Counted from the first letter of the stretch, positions 1 to 11,513 are shown. The stretch: DNA of 64,000 nt from Orobanche coerulescens (GCA_033398695.1 CM065802.1:80896096-80960095); one strand, 5' to 3'. Translations and numbers: made by a program. The notes: generated from the letters alone by a model not told the origin.

Positions 1-672
1 GAATCTTTTGAAAACTCATTTCAAACAAATAAACAAACACACCAATTATCATATTCACAAAACAAGAATAGTATGGACAAGGTACTTGCCTCAAAATCGG
101 CACGCAAGTATCCCGACGAACACAGCTCAACCGGAAAGCTTCGAAATGCCCGATGCTATCGAAAAGGAAGACGACAACGAACGGAAGGGTTCAAATCGGT
201 TTCTTCGCAAGAAACTCAACCCTAATAACATATAATCAATAAATCATTGATCATACGAGGAAGAATAATCGTAGAATTCCCGAAAACCCCTCTAAGACAT
301 TTTACCGGACACCTTCAAGGCGTCGATCAAGAACTCGACCAAAACAATGAATCGATACAATCCAACCATGGAATAATAAAGGAAATGATATAATACATCT
401 AAATAATCATCAATACATCATAATCCTAAGTTAAATCGGATTAATCGGACGAAAACAACCAAAATACCCAAATTCCCCAAAACTAAATTTTCAAGAAATC
501 TAACCTTGATTCGGTAGATCGGAGGATGTTAACGGATGATTGATTGATGATATAACCTCAATAACTTCGAGGATTTGTTGTTCAACAACATGGCTCCATG
601 GTAAGAACAACCCCAGCCGCGGAAGAGAAGGGGAAAAATGAGAAAATGACGAAAAAAAACGACCGCAGGGCC

Positions 673-679
673 TTAAATA
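673..679 (-). promoter_or_regulatory. Putative TATA box of LTR-L
   Basis: On the minus strand the sequence reads CCTATTTAAGG, a weak TATA-like motif placed about 18 bp downstream of the palindrome array, the same position as in the other LTR families here. Confidence 0.4.
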
Positions 680-697
680 GGCTGACTGCCGGCCGGG

Positions 698-877
698 TTA
701 CGTATGTAACCGGCCATGGCTTACGTACGTAACCGGCCATGGCTTACGTACGTAACCGGCCATGGCCGAACTCACTGCCTGGAAGTGCCGGAAACGTTAC
801 GTACGTTACCGGACAGGGCCTTACGTACGTAACCGGCCTTACGTACGTAACTGCCGAGCACTACCGTACGTTACTCG
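698..877. repeat. Palindrome array TTACGTACGTAA in LTR-L
   Basis: Seven copies of a 12-13 bp palindrome of the form TTACGTACGTAAC occur in about 180 bp (two have one or two changes). The first three are part of a perfect or near-perfect 23-bp tandem unit that also carries the palindromic spacer CCGGCCATGGC (about 697-766). The array lies just upstream (minus-strand sense) of the TATA-like motif at 673-679. Short reading frames with repeated Tyr-Val-Thr triplets here are translations of the repeat and are not genes. Confidence 0.9.
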
Positions 878-1419
878 GCGGCGCACGGCTCGCCCCATGC
901 CCGGCCATGACTCGGCTGGGACTAACTCCGACAGCCCGAACGACCCCGAAACCCGAACCTGAGTACGAATCGAATATACGGTTATGAAGTACTCGCAAAG
1001 ACGAATTCGTGCACTAATAGAACACACGATTCCGACCACCCGAAGGCTCGAAATTCGACAACGGAAAGTAATTACCCCAAACTTTGGGAAATTACGAAAA
1101 TGGCCCAAAACGTCCGAAACACACGATACACGATCGGAACACCAAGACAAAGCTCGCAACACGTCTAACAAAGTTAAACGGACTTACGGGAAACTCGAAA
1201 CAGTAGTTTCGAACGAGATTCGCAAGAATCGAACTCAAGTGCGGAAAAGTCGCCAAAAAGCACGGAATCAACAAAACAACACCGAAACGAACTCGGATGA
1301 CAAAAAGTGCAGAATTAATCATTCTCGGAATGACGAAACGGTCATGAGCGAGTCGTCAAAATGGACTTCCGCCGTAAAAAAAAAGAAATTACCGAAAATC
1401 GAAATTACGGGTATTACAT

Positions 1420-1764
1420 GGGAAATGTCACAAGTTGGGCCACACAGATGCCAACTGCAGAGTTACAGATTAGATTCCACAAAAAATTTGGGTCCCTAAA
1501 GAGAAGCAGACTAAGACAAAAAAGGAAGAACAAGTACCTTCTCCATTGGATCCTATAGTTGAAGGTTTCAGAAACCCTACGAAGCCGATTGCAAGGAAAA
1601 CTCCAAAACAAGTAGGTAACATTGAGACATCTAATCAGTTCCAACTATTACATGATGCACCTAGAGAAATGATTGTGGGCTCCATGAAAGTTACTTATGA
1701 TGGTAAAGGTCCTGTTGAATTAGGACATGAAAACACTGCTACATCTATTGGTGTTAATGGATAG
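1420..1764 (+). pseudogene. LINE ORF1 C-terminal fragment (gag-like, zinc knuckle)
   Basis: The frame opens directly after LTR-L with the second half of a CCHC zinc knuckle (CHKLGH....C; the first Cys is lost under the LTR). Plant L1 ORF1 proteins are nucleic-acid chaperones that bind the element RNA and usually carry such a knuckle followed by a KIWVPK-like stretch, seen here near 1483-1500. An in-frame TAG sits at 1471-1473 between knuckle and tail. The frame then stays open to its own stop TAG at 1762-1764, overlapping the ORF2 start by eight bases. The LTR insertion has removed the N-terminal part. Confidence 0.78.
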
Positions 1765-2575
1765 GGCAGTATGTTGGAATGTAAGAGGCATGAATAACCC
1801 TGATAAGATTAAGATTATCAAGGGGTTTCTGCATGAACATAGAACTGGCTTGTTTTGCTTAGTTGAGACTAGGATTAAAGCTATTAATTTTGATAAAGTG
1901 TATCAGAACCTGTGTGATGGTTGGTGCTGCACTACCAACTTTACTAAGGATCCTGGAGGTAGGATATTGGTGGGTTGGTTAGACCAGTGTTACCGTGTGG
2001 AGGTGTTAGATACTCATGCTCAATTCATTCATGCTAAGGTTCACCATCTAGTTATGAATGAAAAATTTTACTCAACTGTTGTTTATGCAAAAAATTCTCC
2101 CAAAGACAGAGAGTGCCTCTCGAACCAACTGAAGGAGTTAGTCCATAAAATGGATGAGTCCTGGTTGTTATGGGGAAACTTTAACTGTGTATTAGACTTC
2201 AATGAAAGACAGAGTGCACCTGTCAATTTTGCTAAGATTAAACCATTCAAGGAGGTAGTGAGTTGTTGTGACCTAACATATATGAAGATTGCATGGTGTT
2301 ATTACACTTGGAATAACAATCAATGTGGGGAGGCTAGAGTATTTAGTAGAATTGACAGATCCCTCATTAATGATAGATGGATCTCTAAATTTCCAGATGC
2401 AACAGTCACTTATTTACCTGAGGGCTGATTTGATCACTGTCCAGCTTTGTTACAATTTGACCAAACCATTAAAACTGGAAAGAAACCATTCAAGTTCTTC
2501 AACATGTGGACTAACCATGGAAAATTTTTGGAACTGGTTAAGTACACCTAGAAGGAGCAAGTCAAAGGACACAAA
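1757..2575 (+). pseudogene. LINE ORF2, AP-type endonuclease domain
   Basis: ORF2 is best started at ATG 1757, inside the ORF1 stop, because the typical endonuclease N-terminus (CWNVRGMNNPDK) follows at once; an upstream ATG at 1727 merely lies in ORF1 sequence. The domain is the exonuclease-endonuclease-phosphatase fold that nicks the target DNA for target-primed reverse transcription. Visible motifs are ETR near residue 40, the WLLWGNFN block (GDFN in active copies, D replaced by N) and SRIDRSL. A TGA at 2426-2428 replaces the residue before the DHCP motif, and a TAG follows at 2549-2551. Both breaks are in frame, so the reading frame itself is preserved. Confidence 0.88.
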
Positions 2576-4481
2576 ATGTTCCAATTGGTCACTAAACTGA
2601 AGAAGCTCAAACCTGAACTGAAGGAACTCAACCAGATGAATTATTCTGATATAGGTAGAAGATGGGAAGAGGCTAAAGTCAAACTGACTAAAGCTCAAAA
2701 TGAGATGCATAAAGACCCAAGGAATATATTATCCATGGATAGAGAAAGAGAAGCTGATAAAGAATTTCAGAATATTCAGAGGAGCTTAAAAGCATATCTC
2801 AATCAGAAAGCCAAGGCTGAGTGGATTCTAAAAGGAGATTCCAACAATGGGTATTTTCATAAAGCTATTAAAATGAGATTCTACCAGAATGCCATCCACT
2901 CCATAATTGATATTGAAGGGCAGGTAGTCAACAAGAAAGAGGAAGTCCCTACAGCCTTTATCAGTTACTACCAACAATTATTAGGGACCCCAATGGGTGA
3001 GAGAATTGAGGTGAATGCCGAGTTGGTTCAGAAAGGCAAAGTGATCTCAGAAGATCAGGCTTTACTGCTATGTCAACCATTTTCTTCTGAGGATGTTAAG
3101 GAAGCTCTATTTTCTATCCCTAGCCACAAATCTCCAGGTCCTTATGGCTATAATAGCGAATTCTTTAAGAAATCCTGGAGTATCATTGGAGATAGCATCT
3201 GTAGTGCGGTGTTGGATTTTTTTGATTCAGGGAAACTTTTGGGACAACTCAATAATTCCATCCTCACTATGGTCCCTAAAGTCAGCCTTCCCAGGACAGT
3301 AACTGAGTTCAGACTAATTGCTTGCTGGAATACAGTCTACAAGATAATATCCAAAATGCTTTGTAGTAGATTGAAGCAGGTCCTTCCTACCATCATCTCT
3401 CCATCTCAAGCAGGTTTCATCTCAGGGAGACAGATTGTACAAAATGTTTGCATTGTTCAGGATTTAGTGAGATTATATAAGAGGAAAACATCTATGTCAT
3501 GTTGTATGTTTAAGGTTGATATTAAGAAGGCCTATGACTCGGTTGATTGGGAATTTGTGAGAGAAATGATATCAGCCTTCAATTTTCCAGAGATGTTTAT
3601 CAAGTGAATCATGGTTTGTGTCTGTTCCCCCAAATACTCAATTAGCATCAATGACAGCTTATATGGATTCTTTGAAGGGAAGAGAGGGATAAGACAGGGT
3701 GACCCTATCTCTCCCCTTATCTTTGTCTTAGTCATGGAATATCTATTCAGGATTATAAACCATGTGGCTGGGATAAATGGATTTGGCTACCATTCTAGAT
3801 GTAGGGCTGAAAATGACTCATCTAGCATTTGCAGATAACCTGTTACTGTTTTGCAAAGGTAATGCCCAATCAATCAGAAGTCTTCTCAGGGGATTTGCTA
3901 CATTTTCTAAATCTTTTGTCCTGATAGCAAACAGCAATAAGACTGCAATGTATACATGTAATATGGAGAGCTATTTGGTGCAGGATATATGTGATGAATC
4001 AGGATTTACACATGCCTCTCTCCCCTTTAAATACCTGGGTATAGCTATATCAGCCAAGAAGCTTTCAGCTGGTGATTGTAATTTCCTGGCTGAAAAGATT
4101 ATATCCAGAATTAGGACATGGGGTTCCAGAACCATGTCTTATGCAGCTAGATGCACATTGATCAACTTTGTCCTACTCTCTCTTCATTCATACTGGAGCT
4201 CGATGTTCATCATTCCTAAAAAGGTACTGGATCAAATTACACAAATGTGCAGAAACTTTTTATGGGATGGGAAGTTAGTATCCACTAAGCCAGCCCCTGT
4301 AGCCTGGGATTTCGTCTGTAGGAAAAAGAGTCAGGGGGACTTGGTATTAGGGACTGCTATAGATGGGACTATGCCACTATGGCAAAATACATATGGGATA
4401 TTTCAAATAAAGCTGATAACTTGAGGATCCAATGGGTGAATCATGTGTATATAAAAGGAAAGGATTGGTGGGAGTATAGAC
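2576..4481 (+). pseudogene. LINE ORF2, reverse transcriptase domain
   Basis: This continues the ORF2 frame. RT motifs appear in order: SPGPYGYNSEFFK near 3130, a degenerate PIS..N.IYKIISK block near 3310, SQAGFISGRQI at 3406, KVDIKKAYDSVDW near 3515, RQGDPISPL near 3690, and FADN near 3830, then the thumb motif LPFKYLG near 4020. The catalytic box is normally FADD or YADD; here the second Asp is Asn. Further damage: TGA at 3605-3607 in place of Trp, a frameshift near 3806-3812, and another near 4335. The frame runs straight into the copia-1 insertion at 4481 and resumes at 13971. The enzyme would have copied LINE RNA at the nick; this copy cannot. Confidence 0.92.
4477..4481. repeat. Left target-site duplication of copia-1 (TAGAC)
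   Basis: TAGAC precedes the 5' LTR; CAGAC follows the 3' LTR at 13966-13970. Four of five bases match. Deleting the element plus one copy restores the LINE ORF2 reading frame. Confidence 0.85.
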
Positions 4482-6427
4482 TGTTAGGAGTATGCCCTCG
4501 AATGCCACTCAGAGGATATTGAGTGAGGGCATTGCACTTGTAATTATGTAATTTATTTATATAAGACAAATAAATGTTTCTTTATTTACTGGTAGTTACT
4601 GACATTCCTAACTCGTAAATAAACATATAGAAACTAGTCCATGTATTTGAGAGCAAAACGTTCCACTCCTTATTGGATAAGGGGGTCGGCACTGGAAAGG
4701 TTATAGCTCAAATACTTAATCGTTCGCAAGTCGATGAAACTTGACTGGGCGTTAAGTTTATGTGAAGACTTGTATGACGTGTTCTTTGACATGGAGAGTG
4801 CATGTCAACGCTAATGGTTAGTGGGAGCACACGTTATAGGTATGCTAATTGGATTAGTATACTCGAACCGACTCACCTTCGATTCGTCACACGGATTTCA
4901 CTCCGGGACAGTCAATGACGGAATCGAAAGGTTGTGATAGGTATTCGTGAACCTTCGACTTGCGGATTTAGTAGGGATGTGCTTGTGACGTCAAGATTTT
5001 CATTAGAGAAGTTCGACCCTGTAAACCGAAAGGCGGGGGTCAACCTCGACGTGCATCTTGACGGGCAAGTAGCAGGTCCTACTGAATACCAAGATAGAAT
5101 TCTTTCTCCTGTTAGTGAACGGGTTATATGTCCTATGCGGTTATTGGCAGATGAGATCATAAGTCTTTGGCCAAAGCATTGGAGCTAGCTGTATTAGATA
5201 CACGAGAGCTCGATGATATCGATTTGCATTAACGCATGCATAGCGTCAAGTACAGATGGGGTTTGACTGACCGTGACCCCATAACTTGATCGGGACATTT
5301 GGAAGAAGGGTTTATACGTTTGCTGGTATTCACGACAGAATGGTTCTTGAATGATCCCAATCATTCGTTCTCAGTTGGGGTACAATGTAGGCCGCCAGGC
5401 TGGCTAGGTGGTGCTACTACTCTTTGGTTCCTCCCATTGCTGACTGAGACGGACCTACCGAGTCGCGCATTAGGATTTACGACGGAATGAATCGAGCTTA
5501 ATCTCTCATTATGAATATTAGATATTGGATATCTAATTTGGGACATTGGATGTCTAAATCGATTTATTGGATAAACTGATTTACGGCTTGATGGATTAAA
5601 TAAATTACTGGGTGATTAATTTAATTCGTGAATATAATTATTTCTTGGAGAAATTAATTATGTTATCATGTATTTGATATGATTAATTGATTGGATTAAT
5701 TAATTGATATAAATACATCGGAACGAATCGGAGTTTATCTGTTTGTACTCTCGAGAGTCCGAAACGAACCGAACTCGTCCGATTTCTTCTAGAGGCCGGC
5801 CCCCACCTTAATTTCCTACCTTGATCATAGTCTTGTTTTCTTGTTGGAAGAGTTTTGACATTTGAGATTTCATCTCTTATATTAAGGGAAAAGGAGATAT
5901 TGTGGGTGACTTTATCTTGTGAATAAATTTTGAAGACCAAAATAAAAGCCTCATTCTCTTCTCATTTTGGATACTCATGGCAGCTTGATATTAGTGAGAG
6001 AGAAGAGAAATTTTTTGTGTTCTTCCATTCATTCACTTCTTCTTCATTTTTCTTAGAGAAAATTGAGAGAAAATTATTGAGAGATATATTATACACTTGG
6101 AGTGTAATAATAAAAGCTTCATCACTTGATTCTAGCCGTAACCTTAGAGGTTAATCAAGTGTTGTTATTCCGGTCGTTTTTTCGGCGCGTGGCAAGTAGA
6201 GACGCGGTGCTTTCGGCGTTGGATAGTTCAAGAGCTTGTGGAATAGCTCAAGATAAGGTTATCCATTTAATCAACGGACTACGAGGGTATGTTTCTCGTA
6301 TCTCTTGTATTTCATTTTTGATATTCGTATATACGTAGCTCGATCGATCCTCGTAGGGATTCGGATCGAATTAATTTTCGTTTTACCACTTCCGCTGGGC
6401 CTTCGTTTTAGGCACCGAATCCCAACA
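4482..6427 (+). repeat. Copia-1 5' LTR
   Basis: A 1946-bp LTR, TGTTAG...CAACA, matching 12016-13965 almost throughout. It contains a palindromic CRE-like TGACGTCA at 4986-4993 and a TATA box at 5708-5715. Unlike the other LTR families in the window it has no TACGTA-type palindrome array. Short open frames inside both LTR copies are chance. Confidence 0.95.
5708..5715 (+). promoter_or_regulatory. TATA box of copia-1 5' LTR
   Basis: TATAAATA lies about 720 bp before the LTR end in an AT-rich stretch; the 3' LTR keeps it at 13243-13250. It probably positions genomic RNA transcription. Confidence 0.6.
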
Positions 6428-6428
6428 G

Positions 6429-6440
6429 TGGTATCAGAGC
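6429..6440 (+). other. Copia-1 primer-binding site (initiator tRNA-Met)
   Basis: TGGTATCAGAGC starts one base after the LTR end. It is complementary to the 3' end of initiator tRNA-Met, the usual primer for plant LTR elements. Confidence 0.92.
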
Positions 6441-6669
6441 GTAGGTCTTGCGATCGTATATACGATATTAGCATTTGGAATGCTTGATTAGATGGTGAAT
6501 GATTTGGAATTATTTTAGTCATAATCGTGGTATATGTTTTTACGTTCGTTGTAGTTATATTTTTCGTAAGTTTATGTCTAAATATAAATCTTAATTTCTT
6601 GGAAATATGATTTATATTGAAGATATGAATGTTGGAGAATATAGATATTGGATATCCAGTCGAAAAACT

Positions 6670-6900
6670 AGCCCCGAAATGCCGTTGGACGGTCCGGGAG
6701 GGGTCCGGGAGCTGGGGGCCGCGGCCTGTGGCTGTGCGGCCCGGGCACAGCATCAGCATCGTGGGCCGCGGCACAGCTCCAGGGCCGCGGCCCGTGGCTG
6801 CCGGGCGGCCGGCAGCTGCCGAGCATCACTCGGCCATGTCAGGCCTGTCTGCCGGCATGCTGCCGGCAGTGACTCGGCCATGGCAGGCCAATTTCGCCCC
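6670..6900. repeat. GC-rich palindromic island in copia-1 leader
   Basis: The segment has repeated GGGCCGCGGC-type words, including the perfect 12-bp palindrome GGGCCGCGGCCC at 6782-6793, and two TGCCGGCA palindromes near 6850 and 6866 flanking GCATGC. It contrasts sharply with its AT-rich surroundings and resembles in style, though not in sequence, the U3 arrays of the other families. Confidence 0.75.
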
Positions 6901-7693
6901 GCCTCGATTTTTTCGTGTATTCTTGAAAATTAATCTCCCGCATGTTAAATTGGATTTAATATGATTAAAATGATTTATGGTATTTCATTTTATAAGGGAA
7001 ATTTGATTAATTGGAATATTTATGGTCGACCGAATTATTTTGAACGTTATCATATTACCGATTGTGTGAATCGATTGGATCGGTTCGTATTGTTGATTTG
7101 ATCAATGTATCTCTACGCTTTCCATTTATTTAGTATTTATTGGATGAATGCTTTGGAATGGGGATGTGGTTCGTGGACTTAGTTTTTGAATCGTTCGTTT
7201 TATTCAATTGGGTTGTAAAGGCCGTTTTGAGCCTATTTATTTTACTAGAAAAAATTTGTATCTAGGGTGCAATTTTCAATGTAAAATTTATATGTAATGA
7301 CGAAGACCGGAGGAAGATCCATTTCGAGAAGACGAAGATTCAAGACGAAGACTTGTAATAAGATTACGGAGTTTTTGTTTTCTAGGAACGGTCCATGAAC
7401 CACATGTTGGTAGCAACTAGGTTGTGAATGGTTGTTTTCATATTGTATGAATGCCACAAACGCGCTTAAATGATTAATGTGCAAAGTGCAACGTAAATCA
7501 CGAAAATTCTCCACAATAAATTATTAAGTTTATAAGGTTTCAAGGTTTTCCTTCCCTCCATCGAGTTTTCGGGAAATTGAAATCCAAACCGAATGTGCTA
7601 TGCTTCCGAGTTATCGGGGTAGTCGTTCGGGGAGGATGGATAAATTACCGAGAGCGCATTGGATGCCTTCGGTTGGAGCAAATTTTATCCCTA

Positions 7694-7896
7694 GAAACCT
7701 GATAGGTTGCCGGATAAGATTCAATTGTGAAACTGATTTGCGTCGATGGTATAAACTTAACTTGTTCACGAACCATAGAAACCGTATAGGTTGAGGGGAG
7801 TGAACAAGGGGAAAAAGAAGATCGAATCATCCATTAGATGGGTTGGTGTTGGACACCACTATATGAAAATTAATAGACTAGAAACCTGTTCGGTTG
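7694..7896 (+). repeat. Three spaced AGAAACC-N4-GGTTG stem motifs
   Basis: The 17-base motif occurs at 7694-7710, 7777-7793 and 7880-7896. In each, AACC pairs with GGTT around a short loop. The loops vary while the arms are kept. They lie upstream of gag, where retroelement RNA packaging or dimerisation signals are often found; that role is inference. Confidence 0.6.
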
Positions 7897-8100
7897 CCCT
7901 CTATTAAGATTTATAAAGAACTCGATCACCACTATGAAGTAGAGCGACGATACTTCCGGATTTCACATGGGAGTGTGTTATTCTGATAAAAATAGTGGGA
8001 GATAGGTAACAAGAATAGAAAAGACCTTAATTCTATACTCAGAACATAATATAACAAGTCACTAATTAATCTGTTATGCTTAATGCATACATAACTCAAT

Positions 8101-8893
8101 ATGACAATGAATCCACTCGCAATTCTACTCGAAAAGAACACCTTAATGGGACCTAACTTTGTGGATTGGCTCCTCAATCTGATGATTGTCCTCAGTATAT
8201 AGGCACTGGGATACGTCTCGGAGACGGACATTCCGGCGCCTCCTGTGCGGACCCGAGCCAATCAGGAAGAGATTGAAAACCACGAAAAGTGGGTTAAGGA
8301 TGACGTGAAAGTCCGTGCTTATATGATGGCTTCCATGTCTAATGAGCTTCAGAGAGCTCATGAGAAAATGACTTCTGTTAGGCATATTCTATCTCACTTA
8401 ACCGAACTTTATGGTGAGCACAGCAGAACTGCTAGATATGAGATATCCAAGCAACTGTTCGGTGCAAGGATGAAGGAAGGTTGGGGAACACGTCCTCAAA
8501 ATGATATCCATGATCGAGAGATTGGAGACTCTTCAATTTAAAATGGATACTTCTCTCCAAACCGACCTTATCCTACAGTCTCTCCCTGATTCCTTCTCAC
8601 AGTTTGTTATGAACTTCAACTGCAATGAGATTGCATGTAATTTAGTTGGGCTGATGAACAAACTTGTGACCGCTCAGTCTCAGATGAAGACTCCGCGGAT
8701 GAAGGAGTCTGCTCTTGTGATTTCTTCTGGACCTCGGAGGTCTAAGAACAAGAATAAAAAGACTAAGAAGCAAACTGGACCACAAGTTAAGGACCTTAAG
8801 GGAAAGGGCAAGGCCCCGATGGTTCCAAAGAACAAGAAGAAGAAGGATGCTTGTCTCAAGTGCGGTGAGCTGGGCCACTGGGCTAGAGACTGT
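8101..8893 (+). pseudogene. gag: Copia-1 gag
   Basis: Translation most likely starts at ATG 8101, giving a typical copia gag N-terminus (LLEKNTL.G.NF.DWL). Gag forms the virus-like particle that packages element RNA. After the N-terminal domain the frame shows MMASMSNELQ and the HILSHLTELYGEHSRTARYE stretch of the UBN2-type gag, a lysine-rich linker, and a complete CCHC knuckle (CLKCGELGHWARDC) at 8852-8893. Damage: TAG at 8200-8202 (codon 34) and a one-base frameshift between about 8475 and 8490. The gag frame continues directly into protease. Confidence 0.9.
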
Positions 8894-10440
8894 CCGATTC
8901 TTCATGGCACTTCAGGTACAGAACTTTTAGTTTTGGAAACAAATTGTTCTGCTACTGTATTTTCTACTTCCTGGATACTGGATTCTGGTGCTAGTTCTCA
9001 TATTTGTACCGTGAATCAGGATCTGGAACAAAGTAGGAAGCTTGGAGCTGGAGAAGTTATGATCACAGTCGGAAGCGGGCATAGTGTCGAGGCGACCGAC
9101 ATAGGATCACTTCTTTTGGGTTTAGAATCCGGTTTTGTTTTGACTTTAGAAGATGTACTTGTTTTGCCCAAAGGGCACAAAAACATTGTATCCATTCCGG
9201 TCATGGACCGAAAAGGCTTTTCATTTTTCATTGGTGATGGTTCCTGCAAAATTTATTTTAGAAATAAACTAGTGGGTACATTGTTGAATGGATTGTATCA
9301 TCTAAATCTCAGCAACAAAGTAGTTGTGAATACTATGACTAGAAAACGTGGTAGGGATGAAACCAATCAAGTTTTGAAATGGCATCTTAGACTTGGTCAT
9401 GTTGGTCAGACCAAGGTTTATAAGATGGAAAAAGATGGACTTATGGGTCCATTGGGATCGGATCCCTTTCCTACTTGTGAATCTTGCCTTAAAGGCAAAA
9501 TGACTAAGTCCCCCTTCACAGGGACTTTTGAAAGAGCCGCTGATAAACTGGGATTAATCCATACCGACGTTTGTGGTGCTTTGGAAGCAGCACGTGACGG
9601 ATATCAATATTTCATTACGTTTACAGATGATCATACTAGGTATGGTTATGTATACTTAATGAAACATATATCCGAGGCCTTTGAGAAATTCCAGGAATTC
9701 AAGGCCCTAGTCGAAAAACAAACTGGTAATCATATCAAAGCACTTCGGTCGGACCGAGGTGGCGAGTATATGAGTACGGAGTTTGACGAGTTCCTTAAAT
9801 AACATGGAATAGTTTCACGACTAACACCTCCAGGTACTCCTCAGTTAAATGGTGTGTCAGAAAGAAGGAACCGGACCTTGTTGAACATGGTCCGTTCCAT
9901 GTTGGGATATACTGACTTGCCGATTTACCTATGGGGGTATGCACTCCTGACTGCCGCTTACATCTTGAACAGATGTCCTTCCAAATCCGTTCCTAAAACT
10001 CCACATGAGATGTGGGAGGGCAGGAAACCAAGTCTTAATCATATTAGGATTTGGGGATGTCCCGCCTATGTCAAGAAGACTAAGGTGGAAAAGTTAGAAG
10101 CTAGGTCTGTGAAGGGACGTTTCATTGGATTCCCGTCTGGGACGATGGGATATCTATTCTACATGCCCGAAGATCGAAGGATCGTTGTTGCTTTACAAGC
10201 ACACTTCCTGGAAGATGAGTTCATTCAGGAAGGCGGAGCAGTTAGAAGTATTTCTTTAGAAGAATACAACGAAACTCCTCGAGAGACACCTGTGCAAGAA
10301 ACTGGAACCGAACTTTCTGAAACACAAGTACAACCACCTCGTAGGTCTAGTAGGGTGTCTCATTTACCTGAGAGGTATGGGCTTGTGCACTTGGAGGAGC
10401 TGGGTCTCCATGAGGTTCCAAGTGATAGCCAAGAGACCGA
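8894..10440 (+). pseudogene. pol: Copia-1 protease and integrase
   Basis: The aspartic protease active site DSGASSHI is at 8981-9004. The pre-integrase zinc region follows (WHLRLGH..., then CESCLKGK near 9477), then the integrase core with HTDVCG near 9560, RSDRGGEY near 9748 and the Glu-bearing NGVSERRNRTLL near 9848, giving the D,D,E set for strand transfer. A TAA at 9800-9802 replaces the Glu codon of FLKEHG between the second Asp and the Glu. The C-terminal part (KGRFIGFPSGTMGY near 10115) is intact. Otherwise the frame is open from 8501 to 10759 apart from the one stop. Confidence 0.92.
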
Positions 10441-11513
10441 CCCAACAACCTATGACCAAGCGATGGTGGATATAGACTCCGCGAAATGGCATGAAGCTAT
10501 GGAAGCTGAGATAGACTCGATGCATGTCAATCAGGTCTGGACTCTAGTAGACCGCCCCAAGGGCATAGTGCCTATTGGGAACAAGTGGATCTACAAGATA
10601 AAGACTGATGGTAATGGCAAGGTTGACGCCTATAAGGCCAGGCTTGTGGCAAAGGGTTATACCCAAAAGGAAGGGATCAATTACCACGATACCTTATCGC
10701 CCGTAGCCATGATCAAGTCTATTCGCATGATGCTTGCTATAGCTGCCTACTACGATTAAGAGATATGGCAAATGGACGTAAAGACGGCTTTCCTTAATGG
10801 ATTCCTCGAGGAGGAAATCTATATGGAGCAGCCTAAAGTCTTTGTGTCCGAAGTCCATATTCAGAAAGTGTGCAGGCTTCAGCGTTCCATTTATGGACTG
10901 AAGCAAGCGTCGCGTAGTTGGAACCTTCATTTTGATGAGGCAGTCAAAGAGTTTGACTTCGTGCAAAATGAGGAGGAACCTTATGTATAAAAGAGGGTTA
11001 GTGGGAGCAAGATCACATTCTTAGTACTATATGTAGATGACATTCTACTAATAGGAAATGATGTGGGAATGCTCAGTTCTGTGAAAGCTTGGCTTTCGAG
11101 TAATTTCTCCATGAAAGACTTGGGAGAAGCTACCTATATTCTTGGTATTCGACTCTACCGGGATAGAGCGAAGAGAACAATAGGTCTTTCCCAAGCCCTC
11201 TATATAGATAAAATCTTAAAGCGATTTAAGATGGATGATTCTAAAAGAGGGTTCCTACCGATGCAACATGGAATAAAACTCACCTTGAAGATGTGTCCTC
11301 AAAGTGAGGAACAACGAAAGGAAATGAGTAATATACCATATGCTTCGGCCGTGGGTAGCCTTATGTATGCTATGTTGTGTACAAGACCTGACATCGCACA
11401 TGCTGTAAGCGTGGTGAGTAGGTTTCAGGCAAACCCAGGTAGGGAACATTGGACTGCCGTAAAGAACGTTCTCAAGTACTTGAGAAGGACTAGAGATATG
11501 GTTATGGCGGTGG
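10441..11513 (+). pseudogene. pol: Copia-1 reverse transcriptase
   Basis: The RT starts near the AMEAEIDS..VWTLVD motif. It shows YKARLVAKGYTQ near 10629, [10 protein letters not shown] at 10772, [11 protein letters not shown] near 10890, and the catalytic LYVDD box near 11020-11050, then LGEATYILGI and RPDIAHAV. Two stops interrupt it: TAA at 10757-10759 just before EIWQMDV, and TAA at 10988-10990. The frame is kept across both, so they are point mutations. Confidence 0.93.

Larger units (their letters stand above)
1..1418 (-). mobile_element. LTR of a minus-strand Ty3/gypsy-type element (LTR-L), cut by the window edge
   Basis: Read on the minus strand the sequence starts at 1418 with TGTAATACCCG, the same terminal form as the other Tekay-like LTRs in this window. 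The block around 1095-1160 closely resembles 21370-21430 of LTR-M, which is physically attached to a Tekay-like pol, and the order palindrome array, TATA, untranslated part is the same. Right of 1418 there is no polypurine tract; instead the LINE ORF1 reading frame starts at once. So 1418 is the outer 5' end of either a solo LTR or the 5' LTR of an element extending left. No coding capacity is seen. The left end and target duplication are outside the window. Confidence 0.72.
6441..8100 (+). other. Copia-1 long untranslated leader
   Basis: About 1.66 kb separates the primer site from gag, long for a copia element. It holds a GC-rich palindromic island (about 6670-6900), then AT-rich DNA, then three copies of a 17-base stem motif. 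I see no coding frame of credible composition; the two overlapping GC-rich frames near 6607-6964 look like repeat translations. Confidence 0.7.

Noticed and set aside
698..877. CRISPR-like short palindromic repeats
   Set aside because: The host is a plant, repeats are short and variable, and spacers are irregular; no cas genes exist. They are LTR promoter elements.
739..987. Small proteins with repeated Tyr-Val-Thr
   Set aside because: Direct translation of the palindrome array in overlapping frames on both strands.
6607..6964. Two overlapping GC-rich frames in the copia-1 leader
   Set aside because: They lie after the primer site in a palindromic island; composition is biased and no family is recognisable.
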